Shown here: positions 9,221 through 19,200 of the stretch, piece by piece
Layout of the letters: each line of letters begins with the position of its first letter
Position numbering within the stretch: position 1 is the first letter of the stretch
Assembly (NCBI RefSeq): GCF_029891735.1
Contig: NZ_JANQDH010000034.1
Span: forward strand, 1-58,273
Length of the DNA stretch: 58,273 nt
Direction of reading: 5' to 3'
Source of the DNA: Chrysosporum bergii ANA360D
Lineage (GTDB): Bacteria; Cyanobacteriota; Cyanobacteriia; Cyanobacteriales; Nostocaceae
Translations under genes and position numbers: made by a program
Notes under the pieces: generated by a model
Seen by the model: only the letters and a program-made list of their open reading frames with translations
The model's database searches: none
Told to the model about the DNA's origin: nothing

Positions 9221-12200
9221 ATGCCTGCTGATGCAATAGATACGGCTTTGTCAGAGTTAGAGAGCCTAATCAACAGTGTAGAGAAAACTTTGATTAGGTC
9301 AATAGAACAAAAAAAATCACACCAGGAAAAACCAATGTCAATGAACCAAATTAATAAAAAGTTACAACAAAATCCCATCGCCATTGTCGGTATGGCTTCC
9401 CTCGTACCCCAAGCCAAAAACCTACAAGAATACTGGCAAAACATAATTAATAAAGTTGACTGTATCACCGAAGTCCCCCCCACACATTGGAACATAAAAG
9501 ATTATTACGACCCCAACCCAAAAACCCCCGATAAAACCTACTGCAAAAGAGGAGGATTTATCCCAGAAATCAACTTTAACCCGATGGAATTTGGTATACC
9601 CCCTAGTATCCTAAAAGTCACAGACATATCCCAACTCCTCAGCTTAGTAATTGCCAAAGAAGCCATGGAAGACGCTGGATATGGTCAACACCGAGAATTT
9701 AACCGAGAAAAAACAGGAGTAATCCTAGGGGTAGCCATGGCTAAACAACTAGGGATACCCCTGTCAGCCCGGCTAGAATATCCGGTATGGGAAAAAGCCT
9801 TGAGAAGTAGCGGTATTTCCGAAGAAGACACTCAAAAAATCATCGCCAAAATCAAAAGCGCCTACGTAGAATGGGATGAAAACGCTTTCCCAGGAATGCT
9901 AGCCAACGTAGTAGCAGGAAGAATAGCCAACCGACTAGACCTGGGAGGGACTAATTGCGTAGTAGACGCAGCCTGCGCCAGTTCCCTAGCAGCCCTAAAA
10001 ATGGCCATTAGTGAACTAACAGAATATCGCGCCGACATGATGTTAACAGGGGGAGTAGATACCGATAACACCATCATGGCTTACATATCCTTCAGCAAAA
10101 CCCCCGCCGTCTCCCCCAGTGAGAGCGTAAAAGCCTTTGACGCTGAGTCAGACGGAATGTTACTTGGAGAAGGTATCTGTATGCTAGTTCTTAAACGCCT
10201 AGAAGATGCCGAAAAAGACCGAGATAAAATTTATGCGGTAATTAAAGGCATTGGTACATCTAGTGATGGGCGTTATAAAAGTATTTACGCCCCTCGAAAA
10301 GAAGGACAAATCAAAGCACTCCAAAGAGCTTATGAAGACGCGGGCGTTTCCCCAGCCACGGTAGAACTGATAGAAGCTCACGGGACAGGGACTATGGCTG
10401 GAGACCCCACAGAATTTGCTTCTTTACAAACATACTTTGGTCAGTATAAAACAAAAAAACAACAAATAGCATTGGGTACTGTTAAATCCCAAATTGGACA
10501 TACCAAAGCAGCAGCCGGAGCAGCAAGCTTAATTAAAACCGCTCTTGCGCTACACCACAAAGTTCTTCCGCCCACTATTAACATTTCTCAACCCAACCCT
10601 AAGCTAAATATCAATGATTCAGCTTTTTACCTAAATACAGAAACTAGACCTTGGATTAAAACCGGGAAAGAAACACCAAGAAGAGCAGGAGTTAGTTCCT
10701 TTGGGTTTGGTGGTACTAATTTTCATGTAGTTTTGGAAGAGTACCAAAAAGAGCCCCAAATCAAGCAACGCTTGCATATTACCCCCCAAATTGTACTCAT
10801 ATTTGCTGATAACCCTACCCAATTGTTGACTAAGTGTGAGCAGATTTTAGAACAGTGGCAGTCTGAAAGAGGAGTTAGTCACTATAACTATTTGGTTGAA
10901 GAATGCCAAAACCTGGAAATACCTGGTAAAGCTGCAAGAGTTGGTTTTGTGGCTCAGGATTTTAAAGAAGCTAGCCAATTAATTGAAAAAATTATCACTA
11001 AACTAAGAGACAACCCCTCCCCGTCTGCTTGGGAACTGCCCCAGGGTATATATTACCGTTCTTCTGGGCTAGAACTAGAAGGAAAAATAGTTTCTCTCTT
11101 TCCGGGACAGGGGTCTCAATATTTACACATGGGGAGAGAAATAACTATTAATTTCCCTTGGGTAAGCTCTCTATATGAGACTATGGATAGCTTGCTGCTA
11201 CAAGATAACCTACTCCCCTTGTCACAAGTTGTTTTCCCTCCCTCGGCTTTTGATGAAATTAATAAAAAGCAGCAACTAGCTACACTACAACGGACAGAGT
11301 ACGCCCAACCAGCTATTGGAGTCTTTAGCGCTGGGTTATATAAGATATTTCAAAAAGCCGGATTTAAAACAGATTTTGTGGCTGGTCACAGTTTTGGAGA
11401 ATTAACCGCTTTATGGGCAGCCGGTGTAATCACAGAACCTGATTACTTATTTTTGATCAAGTCTAGAGGTCAAGCTATGGCTGCGCCCCAAGACCCACAC
11501 CATGACTCAGGTAGTATGTTGGCTGTGCGGGAAACAGAAGGTAAAGTTGCAGCAGTATTACGCGCTTATCCTCAAATTACGATCGCTAACTTTAATTCTC
11601 CAAACCAAATCGTTCTAGCCGGACCTAGTTCTGACATTAAACAAATACAGCAAACCCTACAAAGTCAAAATTGTACAGCCATTCTGTTACCAGTAGCAGC
11701 AGCTTTCCATACTCAATTAATCGCCTTTGCTCAAAAATCCTTCGCCATCGCTACTAAATCAATTCAATTTCACCCCCCGGAAATACCTGTATACACCAAT
11801 GTAACAAGTCAACCATACCCCACCAACCCAGCCAAAATCCAAGAAATTTTAGCCAGTCATTTGGCTAGCGCAGTACTGTTTAAACAACAGATTTCAAATA
11901 TCTACGCAGCTGGCGGTCGCTGTTTTGTGGAGTTTGGACCCCGGAGTATATTAACTAATTTGGTTAAAGAAATTCTGGGAGACCGCCCACATTATACTAT
12001 TGCTTTAAATTCTGGACCTCTTAAAGATAGCGATCGCACTCTCCGACAAGCAGCAGTACAGTTACAAGTTTTGGGAGTACCTCTACAAAACATAGACCCA
12101 CTACAAACACAACCAAATCAATCACTAGCACCCACTACACCCCTCACCGTGCGTCTGAATGGTGTTAACCACACCTCCCGCCCTAGTGAATTAAGTTCTT

Positions 12201-13297
12201 GTTCTTCTGAAGTTGAAATTACACCTAAAGCTATGCAGCAAGAAAGCAAATATCCGTCTCCACAAGTTGAAATTACACCTAAAGCTATGCAGGAAGAAAG
12301 CAAGTATCCATCTCCACAAGTTGAAATTACACCTAAAGCTATGCAGGAAGAAACTAAATCTCTGTCTCCACAAGAAATTAATTTGATGGTAGAGTTTCAC
12401 TCTCAACAGCAAGAAATGTTACGCATTCAACAGGATTGTTTACAAAAACAACTAGAACAGAGTCAAAAATTTTCTCAATTACTGAAACAAAAGTACAGTG
12501 ATGTAATTTCTTCTGGAGTAATTCCAGTTGTAGAACCAGTTGTAGAACCAGTTGTAGAACCAGTTGTAGAACCAGTTGTAGAACCAGCAGTAGAACCAGT
12601 TGTAGAACTAGTTGTAGAACCAGTTGTAGAACCAGCAGTAGAACCAGTTGTAGAACCACAAATCAATGTATCTGACCTCACCCAAACTCTACTAAATATT
12701 ACCAGTGATAAAACTGGTTATCCAGTGGAGATGTTAGAAACCGACATGGACATAGAAGCTGATCTAGGGATAGATTCCATCAAAAGAGTGGAAATACTAG
12801 GAGCTTTACAAGAACAGTACCCAGACTTACCCCAACCTAACTTAGAGCAATTAGCAGAACTCCGCACCATTGAGCAAATAGCAACATACCTACAGACTTC
12901 TATTTTTAACCCAGTCCCCAAAGAAAACAACCCAGTCCCCAAAGAAAACAACCTAGTCCCCAAAGAAAACAACCCAGTCCCCAAAGAAAACAACCCTATT
13001 ATCTACCCCGACCTCACCCAAACTCTACTAAATATAACCAGTGATAAAACCGGTTATCCAGTGGAGATGTTGGAAACGGACATGGACATAGAAGCTGATC
13101 TAGGGATAGATTCCATCAAAAGAGTGGAAATACTAGGAGCTTTGCAAGAACAGTACCCAGACTTACCCCAACCTAATTTAGAAGAGTTAGCAGAACTCCG
13201 CACTATTGAGCAAATAGTAACATACCTACAAACCTTAACTACGCCAGAAAAAAAAACTCCAATCAATCCAGTCCTAGTATCCAGCCTGTCCAAATAA
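9221..13297 (+). CDS. hglE: HglE-like polyketide synthase, KS-AT-ACP-ACP
   Basis: PfaA/HglE-type synthase that extends and loads the heterocyst-glycolipid acyl chain. The ketosynthase has its active Cys in DAACASS (codon 9974) and His motifs EAHGTGTMAGDP and IGHTKAAAG. The acyltransferase has GHSFGE (Ser codon 11390). Two acyl carrier domains each carry LGIDSIKR (Ser codons 12776 and 13112). The frame is open from 9125; possible starts are TTG 9137, ATG 9221 and ATG 9335. I list 9221. 9335 has the best ribosome binding site (AGGA, 7 bases upstream) and sits only about 13 residues before the KS domain. Linkers hold three different tandem repeats. The frame ends just after ACP2, but the expected KR sequence continues in the -1 frame from a nine-A tract, so the gene is broken or frame-shifted relative to a longer synthase. 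Confidence 0.85.
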   Translation: MPADAIDTALSELESLINSVEKTLIRSIEQKKSHQEKPMSMNQINKKLQQNPIAIVGMASLVPQAKNLQEYWQNIINKVDCITEVPPTHWNIKDYYDPNPKTPDKTYCKRGGFIPEINFNPMEFGIPPSILKVTDISQLLSLVIAKEAMEDAGYGQHREFNREKTGVILGVAMAKQLGIPLSARLEYPVWEKALRSSGISEEDTQKIIAKIKSAYVEWDENAFPGMLANVVAGRIANRLDLGGTNCVVDAACASSLAALKMAISELTEYRADMMLTGGVDTDNTIMAYISFSKTPAVSPSESVKAFDAESDGMLLGEGICMLVLKRLEDAEKDRDKIYAVIKGIGTSSDGRYKSIYAPRKEGQIKALQRAYEDAGVSPATVELIEAHGTGTMAGDPTEFASLQTYFGQYKTKKQQIALGTVKSQIGHTKAAAGAASLIKTALALHHKVLPPTINISQPNPKLNINDSAFYLNTETRPWIKTGKETPRRAGVSSFGFGGTNFHVVLEEYQKEPQIKQRLHITPQIVLIFADNPTQLLTKCEQILEQWQSERGVSHYNYLVEECQNLEIPGKAARVGFVAQDFKEASQLIEKIITKLRDNPSPSAWELPQGIYYRSSGLELEGKIVSLFPGQGSQYLHMGREITINFPWVSSLYETMDSLLLQDNLLPLSQVVFPPSAFDEINKKQQLATLQRTEYAQPAIGVFSAGLYKIFQKAGFKTDFVAGHSFGELTALWAAGVITEPDYLFLIKSRGQAMAAPQDPHHDSGSMLAVRETEGKVAAVLRAYPQITIANFNSPNQIVLAGPSSDIKQIQQTLQSQNCTAILLPVAAAFHTQLIAFAQKSFAIATKSIQFHPPEIPVYTNVTSQPYPTNPAKIQEILASHLASAVLFKQQISNIYAAGGRCFVEFGPRSILTNLVKEILGDRPHYTIALNSGPLKDSDRTLRQAAVQLQVLGVPLQNIDPLQTQPNQSLAPTTPLTVRLNGVNHTSRPSELSSCSSEVEITPKAMQQESKYPSPQVEITPKAMQEESKYPSPQVEITPKAMQEETKSLSPQEINLMVEFHSQQQEMLRIQQDCLQKQLEQSQKFSQLLKQKYSDVISSGVIPVVEPVVEPVVEPVVEPVVEPAVEPVVELVVEPVVEPAVEPVVEPQINVSDLTQTLLNITSDKTGYPVEMLETDMDIEADLGIDSIKRVEILGALQEQYPDLPQPNLEQLAELRTIEQIATYLQTSIFNPVPKENNPVPKENNLVPKENNPVPKENNPIIYPDLTQTLLNITSDKTGYPVEMLETDMDIEADLGIDSIKRVEILGALQEQYPDLPQPNLEELAELRTIEQIVTYLQTLTTPEKKTPINPVLVSSLSK
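12212..12373 (+). repeat. Three 54-bp tandem repeats in the hglE linker
   Basis: Three in-frame copies encode VEITPKAM followed by QxESKYPSPQ (18 residues each), with the third diverging to ETKSLSPQ. They lie between AT and ACP1. The repeats keep the reading frame and so extend a flexible linker. Confidence 0.85.
12527..12658 (+). repeat. Eleven 12-bp tandem repeats (VVEP) in the hglE linker
   Basis: Eleven units of GTTGTAGAACCA with a few substitutions encode (V/A)VEP tetrapeptides directly before ACP1. Units are almost identical in DNA, so copy number is likely to vary between strains. Pro/Glu/Val repeats are typical of stiff, solvent-exposed linkers around carrier domains. Confidence 0.9.
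12676..13233 (+). repeat. Near-identical ACP duplication (336-bp spacing)
   Basis: The ACP coding blocks at 12676-12897 and 13012-13233 differ at only about a dozen positions, mostly silent third-codon changes, over about 220 bases. Such similarity indicates recent duplication or continuing gene conversion. Both keep the phosphopantetheine serine (12776 and 13112), so both carriers should be active. Confidence 0.9.
12908..12991 (+). repeat. Four 21-bp tandem repeats between the ACPs
   Basis: Four units of NPVPKEN (one reads NLVPKEN) join ACP1 to ACP2. Nucleotide identity between units is nearly complete. The frame is preserved. Confidence 0.9.
13248..13256 (+). other. Nine-A tract at the hglE frameshift
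   Basis: A run of nine A residues lies where the zero frame (GAA AAA AAA ACT) overlaps the -1 frame that encodes the next part of the synthase. The -1 frame is open from 13210 (stop at 13207) and the zero frame stops at 13295, so the shift must fall in 13210-13297; the A-run is the obvious slip site. It could be a mutation, a base-calling error or a slippage site. Confidence 0.7.
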
Positions 13298-14022
13298 TTG
13301 ACAATATCAGTCGTCGTCCCGCTAGGCTGCATTTTCTGCCCCCACCTGATCAATTACACATTAGTCTTCCATCAGGACAAATCTACCTAATTACTGATGA
13401 CGGTTCACCAGTAACAACTAAACTAGCAGAGACTTTAACTAATAAGGGGGAAAGGGTAGTAATTTTAAACTTCCCCCAGGAAATAGTCCCCAGTCAGAAC
13501 CCTTTACCCCCGAAGGTCAACCGAGTAGTTTTAGGGGATATGAGTGAGGAATTACTTCAACACAAACTACAAGCGATCGCCCATCACTTCGGTAACATCG
13601 CTGGATTTATTCACCTCCACCCTAGTTTTACTTCTTCGGAAATTCCGGCATTCCCACCACGGGAGAAAGCGATAGTCAAGCACATTTTCTTAATAGCTAA
13701 ACATTTACAGCCATTCTTCCAGTCACGAGTTTTTGATTACCGCCACAGCTTTTTAACTGTTCACCGTTTAGATGGAGCTTTTGGTTTAGATTATCGGTTT
13801 AACTATTCAGTTATCAGTGGGGGTTTATTTGGACTTACCAAAACTTTGCAATGGGAATGGCCAGGGTGTTTGGCTCGGTCTTTAGACTTAGATCCTACTT
13901 TTGATGTTGAAACGGTAGTTAAACATATTATGGCTGAGGTTCATGACTGTAATCAGCAGATTAGGGAAGTTGCTTATGGTGCTTATGGTCGGGTTACTTT
14001 ACAGGCGGTATTAGAGGGGTAG
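13249..14022 (+). CDS. Ketoreductase N-terminal (structural) half, out of frame with hglE
   Basis: The -1 frame after the A-tract reads straight through to 14022. It starts with a linker and then RRPARLHFLPPPDQLHISLP, IYLITDDGSPVTTKLAETL and, after an internal ATG at 13540, the part that includes GNIAGFIHLHPSF and GGLFGLTKTLQWEWPGCLAR. I recognise this as the non-catalytic Rossmann half that precedes the ketoreductase in PfaA/HglE-type synthases. The first 93 or so codons have no good start codon, which argues it was translated as part of hglE. If translated alone, ATG 13540 would give a 160-residue protein lacking the first strands. It lacks the catalytic KR half, which resumes at 14339. Confidence 0.65.
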   Translation, partial: KKNSNQSSPSIQPVQIIDNISRRPARLHFLPPPDQLHISLPSGQIYLITDDGSPVTTKLAETLTNKGERVVILNFPQEIVPSQNPLPPKVNRVVLGDMSEELLQHKLQAIAHHFGNIAGFIHLHPSFTSSEIPAFPPREKAIVKHIFLIAKHLQPFFQSRVFDYRHSFLTVHRLDGAFGLDYRFNYSVISGGLFGLTKTLQWEWPGCLARSLDLDPTFDVETVVKHIMAEVHDCNQQIREVAYGAYGRVTLQAVLEG

Positions 14023-14140
14023 GAGAAACAAACCAAACCAAAAAACTGGTTTGTTTAACTAACTGCTAAGGGAGCTAAACAAGAAGGGGAGGAGTTATCG
14101 GGGGTGTGGAAATCGCATTAACAGCGGCTTGGTGTAATTC

Positions 14141-14321
14141 GAGGTTCTAGGTTCTAGGTTCTGACAAGCAGGATGCTTGTGTTACCTGCGGGGGATTTAT
14201 CGCTGGCGATTGCAGGATTAATTCTAGGTTCTGACAAGCAGGATGCTTGTGTTACCTGCGGGGGATTTATCGCTGGCGATTGCAGGATTAATTCGAGGTT
14301 CTAGGTTCTAGGTTCTAGGTT
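14141..14321 (+). repeat. Tandem 70-bp repeat with GGTTCTA heptads inside the synthase region
   Basis: Two copies of a 70-base unit (about 14152-14221 and 14222-14291) are virtually identical. Each contains the palindrome ACAAGC-N5-GCTTGT (14164 and 14234). Runs of a GGTTCTA heptamer flank them (14141-14160 and 14295-14320). The segment fills the gap between the two halves of a ketoreductase and has stops in every frame I checked. It is non-coding repeat DNA of the kind scattered in Nostocales intergenic regions. Confidence 0.85.
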
Positions 14322-14338
14322 CCACGTTCTATTTTTTT

Positions 14339-16060
14339 GTGAGTTTTATCATGAATTTAACTGATATTAGTTCATCTTCTTGTTTTGTCGTTACTGGAGG
14401 AGGAAAGGGAATTACCGCCCAATGTGTGATTAAATTAGCTGAGATTTATCAATGTAAATTTATTTTATTGGGACGTTCTCAATATCCGTTAGAAGATTTC
14501 TATTCTATTGTTGAAAATTTGCAGGATTGTTATGAAGAAGCACTTTTAAAACGGGCTATCATGGATAATTTAGTGAAGGAAAACCAAAAGCCTACACCCC
14601 AAAAGGTGGCTCAAATATACAATCAAATTGTTTCTAGTCGCGAAATTCACCAAACTTTAACGGCTATTGCTGCATCGGGTGGGTCAGCAGAATATATTAG
14701 TGTTGACATTACTAATTTTGACCAGTTCCAAAAAATCATCCCCCGGCTAAAAAGCATTACTGGAGTTATTCACGGAGCGGGTGTTTTGGCTGATAAGAGA
14801 ATTGAAAAGAAAACATCTCAGGATTTTGAAAAGGTTTATCAAGCTAAGGTTCAGGGTTTAGAAAACTTGCTAGCTTCTATTGAACTAAAACAGTTAAAAC
14901 ATTTGATCTTGTTTTCGTCGGTGACTGGATTTTATGGGAATGTGGGTCAAGCTGATTATGCGATCGCTAATGAAATCCTCAACAAAACTGCTCATTTAAT
15001 TAGACAAAAGTATCCCCAATGTCAAACTACAGCTATTAATTGGGGTCCCTGGGATAGTGGGATGGTGTCGCCGCAAATCAAGAAAGCTCTGGCGGACCGT
15101 CAAATAGATATTATTCCTGTGGAGGTTGGTACAAGAATGTTTATTAATGAACTCCAACCCTGCCACTATAACAATACACAAGTAGTTATTGGTACACCAT
15201 TAATTGTCCCACCGCCACCGATTTCTCCTGAATTACGTACATATCATATTTACCGACATCTGGAACTTTCTGCTAACCCTTTTCTTTATGACCATACCAT
15301 TGCAGGTACACCGGTTTTACCAGCGACTTGTGCCATGTCTTGGATTATTAACACCTGTGAAGAATTATATCCCGGTTATCAACTCCTTAACTACACTGAT
15401 TTTAAGGTACTAAAGGGTATTGTTTTCAACCAGAATGAATTGCCACCATACACCCTAGAAATCACTGAGGTAAGGAAAAGTCAAGAGGAAATCACTCTTA
15501 ATACGAAGATATACAGCCAAACATCTACAGGTAAAACCTATTACCACTTTAGCGCACGGGTTAATTTACACATCCACATCCCTCTTGCTCCCATTCATCC
15601 TGATATCAATCTACAACCAGATGAAATCATCACAATTACTAAACAAGATTTTTACCAAAACGGAAAGGCTAGTTTGTTTCATGGTCCATGCTTTCAGCAG
15701 GTGCAAAGAGTAGTGAATATTACTACTCAAAAAATCACTACAGAATGTTTATGGAGTTCGATAACACCTCAAAAACAAGGTCAGTTCCCGATTAGACAAG
15801 TTAATCCCTATACTACTGACTTGAGTATGCACGCCTTATGGATATGGACTCAACATTTTTATCAGAAAGGCTGTTTACCGGGAAAAGTAGAAAAATATTC
15901 CCAATATTCCCCCACACCTATTGACAGCCCTTTTTATGTGACCTGTCATATTCAATCGAACAATTCTAGCAGTGCTGTAGCGGATTTTATTATCCACGAT
16001 GAAGCAGGAAGGGTTTACTGTGAACTCCTCAACGCCCACGCTGTCATCTGGTCTAACTAA
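14339..16060 (+). CDS. hglD: Ketoreductase-dehydratase protein, HglD-like
   Basis: The ketoreductase half comes first: FVVTGGGKGITAQCVIKLAE (NADPH loop), GVIHGAGVLADKRI and the catalytic Ser/Tyr/Asn set in LFSSVTGFYGNVGQADYAIAN. From about residue 300 a hot-dog dehydratase follows, with FLYDHTIAGTPVLPATCAMSWI (likely catalytic His) and LFHGPCFQQV. It would reduce the beta-keto group and dehydrate the product. The open frame begins with GTG 14339; ATG 14351 is the likelier start, but neither has a clear ribosome binding site. It directly follows the repeat-filled gap. About 570 residues fits my memory of Anabaena HglD (about 540), hence the symbol; KR-DH is firm, the name less so. Confidence 0.75.
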   Translation: MSFIMNLTDISSSSCFVVTGGGKGITAQCVIKLAEIYQCKFILLGRSQYPLEDFYSIVENLQDCYEEALLKRAIMDNLVKENQKPTPQKVAQIYNQIVSSREIHQTLTAIAASGGSAEYISVDITNFDQFQKIIPRLKSITGVIHGAGVLADKRIEKKTSQDFEKVYQAKVQGLENLLASIELKQLKHLILFSSVTGFYGNVGQADYAIANEILNKTAHLIRQKYPQCQTTAINWGPWDSGMVSPQIKKALADRQIDIIPVEVGTRMFINELQPCHYNNTQVVIGTPLIVPPPPISPELRTYHIYRHLELSANPFLYDHTIAGTPVLPATCAMSWIINTCEELYPGYQLLNYTDFKVLKGIVFNQNELPPYTLEITEVRKSQEEITLNTKIYSQTSTGKTYYHFSARVNLHIHIPLAPIHPDINLQPDEIITITKQDFYQNGKASLFHGPCFQQVQRVVNITTQKITTECLWSSITPQKQGQFPIRQVNPYTTDLSMHALWIWTQHFYQKGCLPGKVEKYSQYSPTPIDSPFYVTCHIQSNNSSSAVADFIIHDEAGRVYCELLNAHAVIWSN

Positions 16061-16221
16061 TTTCTCTCATATCTCGTATTTGTGTCATAAAACTTTGTAG
16101 TACAGGTACTCTGCCCTAATTATACACTTCACCTGGGCAAAAAATCCTGATAGTTTTTGTGACCTGGAGACAAAAAACCACATAAACTGGCAAATTAACT
16201 TATTTTTTTGTTCTTTTCATT

Positions 16222-19200
16222 ATGAGCCATATAGCGATTATTGGTTTATCTTGTTTATTCCCTGATGCTCATAATCCTGAGCAATTTTGGCAAAACTTGA
16301 TTAATGAAAGAATTTCTATTAATCAAGCCAGTAAAGCAGAAGTTGAATTTGATTCATCGTTTTTCTGTCAACCGGATCACCCGAACCTAGATCAGACTTA
16401 TTCTCTTCAAGGTGGATATATCCGTAACTTTGAGTTCTGCCCAGAGGAATATAAACTACCTGTTGAGGTCTTGGGTGGTTTGGACAAAACCTTTCAATGG
16501 TCTTTGTATGCTGCTAAGGAGGCTATTAATAACAGTGGTTACAAGGAGGAACCGGAGGTTTTACGCCGTTGTGGAGTTATTCTTGGTAACCTTTCTTTCC
16601 CTACCCAATTGTCTCAAGGATTATTTTCCCCTTTATATCAAAAATCACTGACTCCTGTCTTAGAAAAAATTTCTTCCATTGCTGATCAAACTCCTGACAG
16701 GTATTATAACCCCAGTAATGGCTTTATTTCTAGTCTACCTGCTGCTGTAATTGCTCAAGCTCTTGGTCTGTCTAATATCCATTTTTGTTTAGATGCGGCT
16801 TGCTCTTCGGCTTTTTATGCCATTAAGCTTGCATCCCATTATTTAACTGCTGGTAAGGCTGATTTAATGTTGGCTGGGGCGGTGAGTGCTGCTGATGCTC
16901 TTTTTGTTCGGATGTTATTCGCTGGGGTCCGGGGTCTTTCGCCTAATCATCTTACTCGCCCGTTAAATCAAAGTTCCCCTGGTCTTATACCGGGAGATGG
17001 GGTGGGGATGGTGATGTTGAAAAGATATGAGGATGCACTACGCGATGAAGATGAGATTTGGGGTGTAATTACTGGTGTTGGTTTGTCGAATGATGGTAAG
17101 GGTAAGGGTCTTCTGGTTCCGAACCCGAAAGGTCAACTTCTAGCTTATGAAAGAGCATATCAAGAGGCTAAAATAAGTCCTTCGTCTATAGATTACTTAG
17201 AATGTCACGCTACTGGAACTTTACTAGGTGATAAAACTGAACTTAAAACTATTAGTGATTTTTTCCAGCCTTTTCCTTTGATTGGTTCTGCTAAGGCGAA
17301 TACAGGACACCTCTTGACTGCTGCGGGAATGGTTGGTTTAACGAAGGTGTTGCTGGGGATGAAAGCGGGAGTTATTCCCCCTACTGTTAATATTGAATGC
17401 CCTTTAAGTGAGCAGGTGGTTACTAAAATGACTGCTTGGACTAATCCAGTTAAACAGGCTGCTATTAGTGCTTTTGGTTTCGGTGGTAACAATTCTCATT
17501 TGGTGATAGAACAAAATCCCAATAGGATAAATGAGACTGTTTTGACACCGGTTAAGTTAGCGATTACGGGAATGGATGCTTTATTTGGTGGTTGTGATGG
17601 ACTAGATGAATTTGAACGTACTGTTTATAATGGACTTCAACATTTTATACCTTTACCAGAAAAACGTTGGTTAGGTGAATCTATTTCTGCTCCGAGGGGA
17701 GCTTATATCAAGGATTTTTCTATTGACCCTTTAGCTTTTAAAATCCCTCCGGATACGATTAGTCAACTTAATCCCCAACAATTATTATTGCTCAAGGTAG
17801 CTCACAGAGCGATAGAAGATGCTGGTTTACATCCAGGAATGAATGTAGCAGTAATTGTTGGTGCAGATACTGAGTTATCTGTACATGAGTTGCCAGAAAG
17901 ATGGAATATGAAGCCTAAACTCAGAAATTTCCTGGCAGAACATGAGGTTAATTTGTCTGTTTCACAACTAGAAGAGCTAGAAAAGATACTTAAAGATAGT
18001 ATTCATCATCCTGTAGAATGTCCAGAGTATGTCAGTTATATAGGTAATATAACTGCTAGCAGAATTGCAGCAATTTGGGACTTTACTGGACCTGCTTTCA
18101 CGATTACTGCGGGGGAAAACTCTACTGTGCGGGGGTTGGAAGTAGCTCAGTTGTTGTTATCTTCTGGTTCTGTAGAAGCAGTTGTTTTGGGGGGGGTAGA
18201 TTTAGCTGGGGGAATAGAAAGTGTATTTCTCCACAGTCAGATGGCTGATATTAATCAGGGTGTTAATACTCTGAGTTTTGATGAAAAAGTTAATGGTTGG
18301 ATGGTGGGAGAAGGGGCCGGGGCGGTAGTTCTCCAAAGTCAAGAAGGTGTTGCAGCCTCTCAGAGGGTTTATGCGGTTGTGGATGCGATCGCTATTGGGG
18401 ATAATTTCCCGACAATCTGTGAAAAGGCTTTTGATTGTGCCAGTATTTCTGCTGAGGATATTAGTTATTTGGAGGTTAACGGGAGCGGTATCCCTGGTCA
18501 GGATACGGCGGAAATTGCTAGTATTTTACAAAGTTATGGCACTGGTAGTAATAATTTACACTGTGCTATTGGTAGTATTAAAGCTAATATCGGACATACT
18601 TATATTGCTTCCGGTATGGCTAGTTTGATTAAAACTGCTCTGTGTCTCTACCACCGTTACATCCCAGCGACACCGGGCTGGTCGGGGGTGAAAAATCCTT
18701 CCCAATGGGAAAATAGTCCTTTTTATGTAGCTACTGAATCTCGCCCTTGGTTTTTAAATACTAATGGTAGACGTTTTGCGGCTATTAATAGTCTGGCGAC
18801 TGACAGTACTTGTGGCTATGTGATTTTATCAGGATCCAATACGCCATGCACTTCTGAGGATAATAGATATTTATCTCAATACCCTATTCAACTTTTTGTT
18901 TTTACGGCTGATAGCGAAAAGGAGTTATTACAGGAATTACAATGTTTCAGGGATCTTCTCATAACTAGGGAGAAACTTTCTAAGGTTGCTGCTGAAGTTT
19001 TTACAAAGTTTCAAAACCATCAAAAAGCCTATACTTTAGCGATTATCGGCTCTGATCAGGAATCTCTGGTTAAGCAAATTACGGCTGCTGAGGAGGGAAT
19101 TAAGCAGGCTTTTAGTAATAATACTCCCTGGCAAAGTCCCCAAGGGAGTTATTTTACTCCCTGTGCTTTAGGTAAATCTGGTAAGTTAGCTTATGTTTAC

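Noticed and set aside
9187-9495. Minus-strand 102-codon frame inside hglE
   Set aside because: Shadow of the KS-coding strand.
12378-12681. Long minus-strand frames rich in Leu/Val or Ser/Thr/Gly opposite the hglE linker
   Set aside because: They are mirror readings of the 12-bp repeat array and have no start signal or family resemblance.
12527-12991. Tandem repeats as a CRISPR array
   Set aside because: Units are contiguous with no spacers, multiples of three in length, and lie inside a reading frame.
14023-14140. Possible remnant of a separate coding exon between the KR halves
   Set aside because: One frame gives a short readable stretch but stops are frequent and no family match is recognised.
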